From NCBI GenBank assembly GCA_029861845.1, contig JAOTYM010000045.1:1-32595 (forward strand): a DNA stretch of 32,595 nucleotides. Reading direction: 5' to 3'. This document shows positions 28,713 to 32,595 of the stretch, in pieces. The stretch is from Gammaproteobacteria bacterium. GTDB taxonomy: Bacteria; Pseudomonadota; Gammaproteobacteria; Acidiferrobacterales; SPGG2. A program made the position numbers and the translations under genes. Position 1 is the stretch's first letter; the number at the start of each line of letters is the position of its first letter. The notes below the pieces were generated by a model. That model saw only the letters and a list, made by a program, of their open reading frames with translations, did not search any database and was not told the DNA's origin.

Positions 28713-29983
28713 ATGAAGCAAAGGCTTGACGTCCGAGATCTTGAGCTGGGGACGTACATCTCCGAACTGGATCGCCCGTGGGTCGAATCACCGTTTCTGT
28801 TTCAAGGCTTCGAGCTGACCTCCAAGGAAGAGGTAGAGCCGCTTAGGCAACACTGCAAGTATGTCTACATAGATGTCGCACTTGGTCCCGATTTAAGCCC
28901 CAAACGCATGGGCAAGGACGCCACCGTCAGGATGCGCATCATCAGTGAGCAAGAGCAGACATTAAGCCGCGAACTACATGCGCTCGCGCGGGCACGCCGC
29001 AGATCCACGACGGGCGACCCGTGTATCCGGATAGGGTGAGTTTCGAACGCGAAATACCGAGGGCGAAAAAGATTGAGGCGCAAACACGAATCCTATTGCG
29101 CACGACGCTGGAAGAAGTTCATAAGGGCAATAACATTAACGTGCCGCTGGCGGAGAAGGTCGTCGGTAATATGGTGGAAAGTGTTGTCCGCAATCCGGAC
29201 GCGCTAGTATGCCTGAGCCAACTCAAGGACGTCAGCGAATACACCGCACTTCACAGTATCAGGACATGTATCCTGGCACTTACCTTTGGTCGCCATTTGG
29301 TGCTTCCCCAAGAAGAGCTCAGCCTGCTCGGCATGGGGGCGCTACTGCACGACATCGGCATGGCGAAGCTGCCCCAAGAGGTATTGGATAAGGCCGCCGG
29401 GCTGACGGTTGAGGAATTCGCACTCGTGCAGAAACATATACCGTGGGGCTTGGAGGTGGTCGAGCGATCAGGCGGACTGCCGGCGGTGGTACTCGAGATC
29501 ATCGAACAACACCATGAACGCCATGACGGGTCCGGTTATGTAGGTAATCGCAAGGCGGATCTGATCGGCTACTGGGGTGCGATCGGTGCGATCGTCGATG
29601 TCTATGATGCCATTACCAGCGAACGGGTTTTTCGCCAGCCGTTATCAGCGGAGGAGACCCTGAAGCGAATGTACGAATGGTGACATAAAGACTTTCGTGC
29701 TGACTTGATGGGGTTTATTAAGTGCATGGGGATCTACCCCATCGGTAGCTTGGTGGAACTGAATACGGGAGCCGTAGGTGTTGTAATTACGATAAACCGT
29801 GCCCGCCGTCTAAAACCGAAGGTGGCGTTACTCCTTACCGCGAACAAGAAGCCCTTAAGTCGCAAGTTCGTGGCTGATCTGGCGGACCACAAAGACAGTC
29901 GAGGAAAAGAACTAAGAATCGATCGTGTGTTACCTGCGGGTAGCTACGATATCAACCCGATGGACCATATCGCCCAGCTCTAA
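28713..29983 (+). pseudogene. HD-GYP c-di-GMP phosphodiesterase (DUF3391-HD-GYP), broken
   Basis: Three open pieces make one protein. 28713-29039 gives the DUF3391-like N-terminus (MKQRLDVRDLELGTYISELD, FLFQGFELTSKEEVEPLRQH). A frameshift near 29015-29025 moves to 29021, and FEREIPRAKKIEAQTR continues. 29021-29683 holds the HD-GYP core: HSIRTCILALTFG, LLHDIGMAKLP, EIIEQHHERHDGSGYVG and IVDVYDAITSERVFR. TGA at 29681-29683 is in-frame; after it HKDFRADLMGFIKCMGIYPI and GSLVELNTGAVGVV run on in the same frame to 29983. The GYP Pro is Val (GYV). The family cuts c-di-GMP to pGpG or GMP. With a frameshift, a stop and a changed GYP it is probably dead. Confidence 0.85.
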
Positions 29984-29984
29984 C

Positions 29985-30293
29985 TCAGTCGTCTTTGGGA
30001 AAGACGAAACTCGCCGGCAGCACCCAAACGTCGGTGATCATTTTTTTACCCGCGTCGGTATTGCGTGTGGTGAAGGCGATCTTCATTTTCGTCTCGAGCT
30101 TTCCGTCGGGGCTGCCATGCACGCGCAACCCAGGGGCCAGTAGATACCAAGTGTCATTAACGACCATGGCCCCTCGCTTAAGTTGGACGTCGTCAACAAC
30201 GCCCATTTTTTCTCCAAAGGACTGTGCGGCTGCTAGCGGCGATACCGACAAAATTGCCAGTAGCGGGAGGATCGTCCGTATCATTGGTTTCAT
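29985..30293 (-). CDS. pilY2: PilY2-like small exported protein, second module
   Basis: ATG 30293 with AAGGTG 5 bases upstream. Signal peptide MKPMIRTILPLLAILSVSPL, cleavage after AAA. Body GEKMGVVDDVQLKRGAMVVN, WYLLAPGLRVHGSPDGKL, MKIAFTT, ITDVWVLPASF, the same plan as the copies at 19742 and 18475. It starts 25 bases after the second pilY1 stop, like the first module. Ends one base away from the HD-GYP pseudogene on the other strand. 102 aa. Confidence 0.75.
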   Translation of the reverse strand: MKPMIRTILPLLAILSVSPLAAAQSFGEKMGVVDDVQLKRGAMVVNDTWYLLAPGLRVHGSPDGKLETKMKIAFTTRNTDAGKKMITDVWVLPASFVFPKDD

Positions 30294-30318
30294 AACAACA
30301 CCTTAATAAGTGAAACAG

Positions 30319-32595
30319 CTATTGTAGCTGTCGCCATGATCGTCGACTCGCGAACGGGGAACCTTCGGGCGGATTACATTCAATCCAACTTCCTCGGGTG
30401 CCAACCTTGACCTTGGCGATGTAACCCGGCTTCTCACAGTCGGGTGGAAGCGGGGCACCGGGGGGCAGGCCAGGGCTTATGATGATGGCGGGTTGAGGCA
30501 CAAGTCCGATGTCGCGATTTACCCCGGCCACGATATTCGAATTATCCGACAGGTCGTTGTCATCGAAAATGCCATCGCCGTCTAGATCGAATACTGGGCT
30601 GATCGGTGTTCCACCGTTGACGATGTTGATCTCCATCAAGAACCCAGTACCGCCGAATGCGCATGGCGAGTCGAGTGGGATCAAGGTCGTAAAGAGCATA
30701 CGCTCGCCGAGTGCTATCGGATTGGTGACCGATTTTTCACCCGCATCCGGGAGGTCGACCTGGAAGCCCATACGCTCCCCGCCCGCCGTGTTTGTGCCCC
30801 AGGCCGTGATCAAAACGTTGCTAATTGTGCGCACGGCCAGGCTACCCGCGGTGTCAGCGGTAATGGTCTGAGTCTGAAGCTGGCCCTTGGCCACGGTAGA
30901 ATGAGGCGCCGTATCTGTGCCGCGTTCATCCCAGATGCCGTAGAAGGTCTGGGTCTGTGCACCAGTGGTGGCGTTATCACCGTCTTCAATGAATTTCCCG
31001 GTGCCGAAATAGACCATAAAGCCGTTTTCACCAGTGGGGTGGTTGAGCACTTCCGGTTGTACGGTAATGGGTTGCGGTTGGCTGCTGGCGTCAGTGGCGG
31101 TGAACAACGGCACGTTTGCGGTGGGTGGGCCCCAGTTAATTGGGTTCGGATCGGTGATGTCAAACTTCCACATATTGCCCTGAAGGTCACCCACGAAGAC
31201 ATAATCGGCAATAAAGTCCGCATCGGCATCGATGACGGCGGGGCTGGCGAGCCCGTTGGGGGTGTCACCGTCGGCCGAAGTCGCCATGCCCCTTCCTGTG
31301 TTGATCTTACGAATCAGGGCGCCGGTTTGAATGTCAACGATATAGAGCACAGCATTGCCGGTCGTGCTGGTTGTTAGGGCGCCGTCGGGCTCGGTGTTGT
31401 TGTAACCATTGCCAAAGATCGCCACCCACTTGCCAGCATTATGGGTCTTGACGATGACGGCCGGACCATACGTAAAGCCCAAATCTGAGTCGTTGGCATC
31501 GGTAAACTCCCAAAGGGCAACCTGGGTGGCGTTGGCTTCGGTCAGGCCCGCCGGATTCGTCACATCCAAGGCGAACACCCCCTGGCCGCCACCGGCTAAT
31601 GTGCCGACGATCACCGAGTGCCAACTACCACCATAAAAAGCGTCACCATAGGTGGGCGATCCATTTACGTAATTACGGTGGTTGTACCCTGGATCGGTCA
31701 ACTCATTCAGATTGGCGAAAACTTCGTTTGGTACGTAAGCAATCATCTCTTGGCCATTCGTCGTATCGAAACCATGCAACATACCGTCGTTGCCACCGAC
31801 ATAGATCATGCTAGCGCGTGAGGCTTGGTTCCCCCGAAAGTCGGAGTATCGATCCGACGCAGCCGCAGGGTCTTCAAGGTCATCCGGGTACAGAAACGGG
31901 GGTACCCCGACAAAGACGGGTCCGGAGTCGATAATATCGCCAAGTACGAAGCCACCGCTTCGGGTTCTGAAAGTACTGCCTTCCAGGCTGTGGTCGCCGC
32001 GCAAATAATTAAGCCTGTCCGAACCGCGGCCGTCGGCAGAACCCGTGGACGGGTTTGTGTCTAACATCTCCTGCTGACTGCCTAGCCCGGTAGTCAGGCT
32101 GCCCCATCGGAATGGGACACCCTGACTACCGTTCCAGGTGACAATTTCACGACCCGAGCTGGGATCTTGCGTTTTTAGGACTTCGCCCGCGTTCCACTCC
32201 TCGGCGCCAAGTTGGTTGTTCGGTATATCAAGCAGGACCGAGGCTAGATCACCACTCCACTCACCGCTTGTGAACTTGGCGACGTAGACGCGCGAGTTGG
32301 TACTCAGCACGCCGCTATTGGCAGCGACCGATGCAGCGGTACCCGTCTTGCCGGCGATACTGGCAATGGCACCTTGCAGGCTGGCGATGAGTTGCCCCGG
32401 GTTGGAGGCATTGAGGTACAAGCCACGGCCATTGTAGGCGGCATGCCACATATCGTCTAACGTCGTTGGGTCGTCCGCGATCGGGGTCGGCCAACCGACA
32501 AATGACACATCGGCCGGATCGGTGTCGCTCGCATTACCCGGGGTCATGGTATCAAACGGATCCAGCGTGCCCTGCAGACCGAAGGCCACCGTATA
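30319..32595 (-). CDS. pilY1: Second PilY1, C-terminal part (runs off right edge)
   Basis: The frame is open to the right edge; TVAFGLQGTLDPFDT matches TVAFGLEGTLDPFDT of the first PilY1, so the N-terminal half lies beyond the window. Visible propeller motifs: LRGDHSLEGS, LGDIIDSGPVFVGVPP, VGGNDGMLHGFDT, SWHSVIVGTLAGGGQGVFAL, LWEFTDANDSDLGFTYGPAV, IFGNGYNN, DLQGNMWKFDITD. A calcium-type loop DLDGDGIFDDND precedes the C-terminus SRRSWRQLQ. Just before that end it has an insert with two Cys (CEKPGY..., WIECNPP) absent from the first PilY1. At least 758 aa visible. Confidence 0.92.
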   Translation of the reverse strand, partial: YTVAFGLQGTLDPFDTMTPGNASDTDPADVSFVGWPTPIADDPTTLDDMWHAAYNGRGLYLNASNPGQLIASLQGAIASIAGKTGTAASVAANSGVLSTNSRVYVAKFTSGEWSGDLASVLLDIPNNQLGAEEWNAGEVLKTQDPSSGREIVTWNGSQGVPFRWGSLTTGLGSQQEMLDTNPSTGSADGRGSDRLNYLRGDHSLEGSTFRTRSGGFVLGDIIDSGPVFVGVPPFLYPDDLEDPAAASDRYSDFRGNQASRASMIYVGGNDGMLHGFDTTNGQEMIAYVPNEVFANLNELTDPGYNHRNYVNGSPTYGDAFYGGSWHSVIVGTLAGGGQGVFALDVTNPAGLTEANATQVALWEFTDANDSDLGFTYGPAVIVKTHNAGKWVAIFGNGYNNTEPDGALTTSTTGNAVLYIVDIQTGALIRKINTGRGMATSADGDTPNGLASPAVIDADADFIADYVFVGDLQGNMWKFDITDPNPINWGPPTANVPLFTATDASSQPQPITVQPEVLNHPTGENGFMVYFGTGKFIEDGDNATTGAQTQTFYGIWDERGTDTAPHSTVAKGQLQTQTITADTAGSLAVRTISNVLITAWGTNTAGGERMGFQVDLPDAGEKSVTNPIALGERMLFTTLIPLDSPCAFGGTGFLMEINIVNGGTPISPVFDLDGDGIFDDNDLSDNSNIVAGVNRDIGLVPQPAIIISPGLPPGAPLPPDCEKPGYIAKVKVGTRGSWIECNPPEGSPFASRRSWRQLQ

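Overview
The window looks like a chromosomal segment of a gammaproteobacterium of moderately high GC content. The best evidence is a minor-pilin cluster in the same gene order as Pseudomonas aeruginosa (fimT/fimU-pilV-pilW-pilX-pilY1-pilY2-pilE). Periplasmic c-type cytochromes, a proteobacterial-type pyruvate kinase and an RsmN-like CsrA variant fit this. The genus cannot be named from sequence alone.

Layout. (1) 1-7.8 kb is a low-density, decaying accessory region. It holds the end of a leucine-rich-repeat gene made of near-identical 66-bp units, three broken copies of a staphylococcal-nuclease-like gene, four small relatives of one short protein family, a two-gene membrane-protein pair, a secreted beta-propeller whose apparent PEP-CTERM tail is cut off by an in-frame TGA, a truncated sugar transferase and a lipoprotein with an HExxH motif. 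A hairpin element recurs upstream of two small minus-strand genes. (2) 7.8-11.7 kb, minus strand: pyruvate kinase (with no ATG, GTG or TTG at the expected start), an NHL beta-propeller, a cytochrome c' and a diheme cytochrome c. (3) 11.9-18.2 kb: leucine dehydrogenase, an FrhB-like iron-sulfur protein and a fatty-acid desaturase in a row; a convergent CaiD-like crotonase; a SAM methyltransferase; an RsmN/CsrA-like protein; and a lipoprotein. (4) 18.3-28.3 kb, minus strand: the type IV pilus minor-pilin/PilY1 cluster with extra PilY2-like copies at its end, preceded by an exported ankyrin/TPR protein. (5) 28.7-32.6 kb: an HD-GYP gene broken by a frameshift and a nonsense codon, then a second pilY2-pilY1 pair whose pilY1 runs off the right edge.

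How the parts fit. The minor pilins and PilE would prime or enter a type IVa pilus, PilY1 would be the tip adhesin/assembly factor, and the PilY2-like proteins its small periplasmic partners. Two pilY1-pilY2 modules and four PilY2-like sequences point to duplication and diversification of the pilus tip. A c-di-GMP phosphodiesterase (HD-GYP) and a CsrA-type regulator belong to families that often control motility and attachment, but a direct link here is inference. The clearest unusual signals are the decay of a PEP-CTERM/exopolysaccharide-type locus, the RsmN-like protein that lacks its C-terminal RNA-binding strand, the PilY2 expansion, and the shared hairpin element upstream of small orphan genes.
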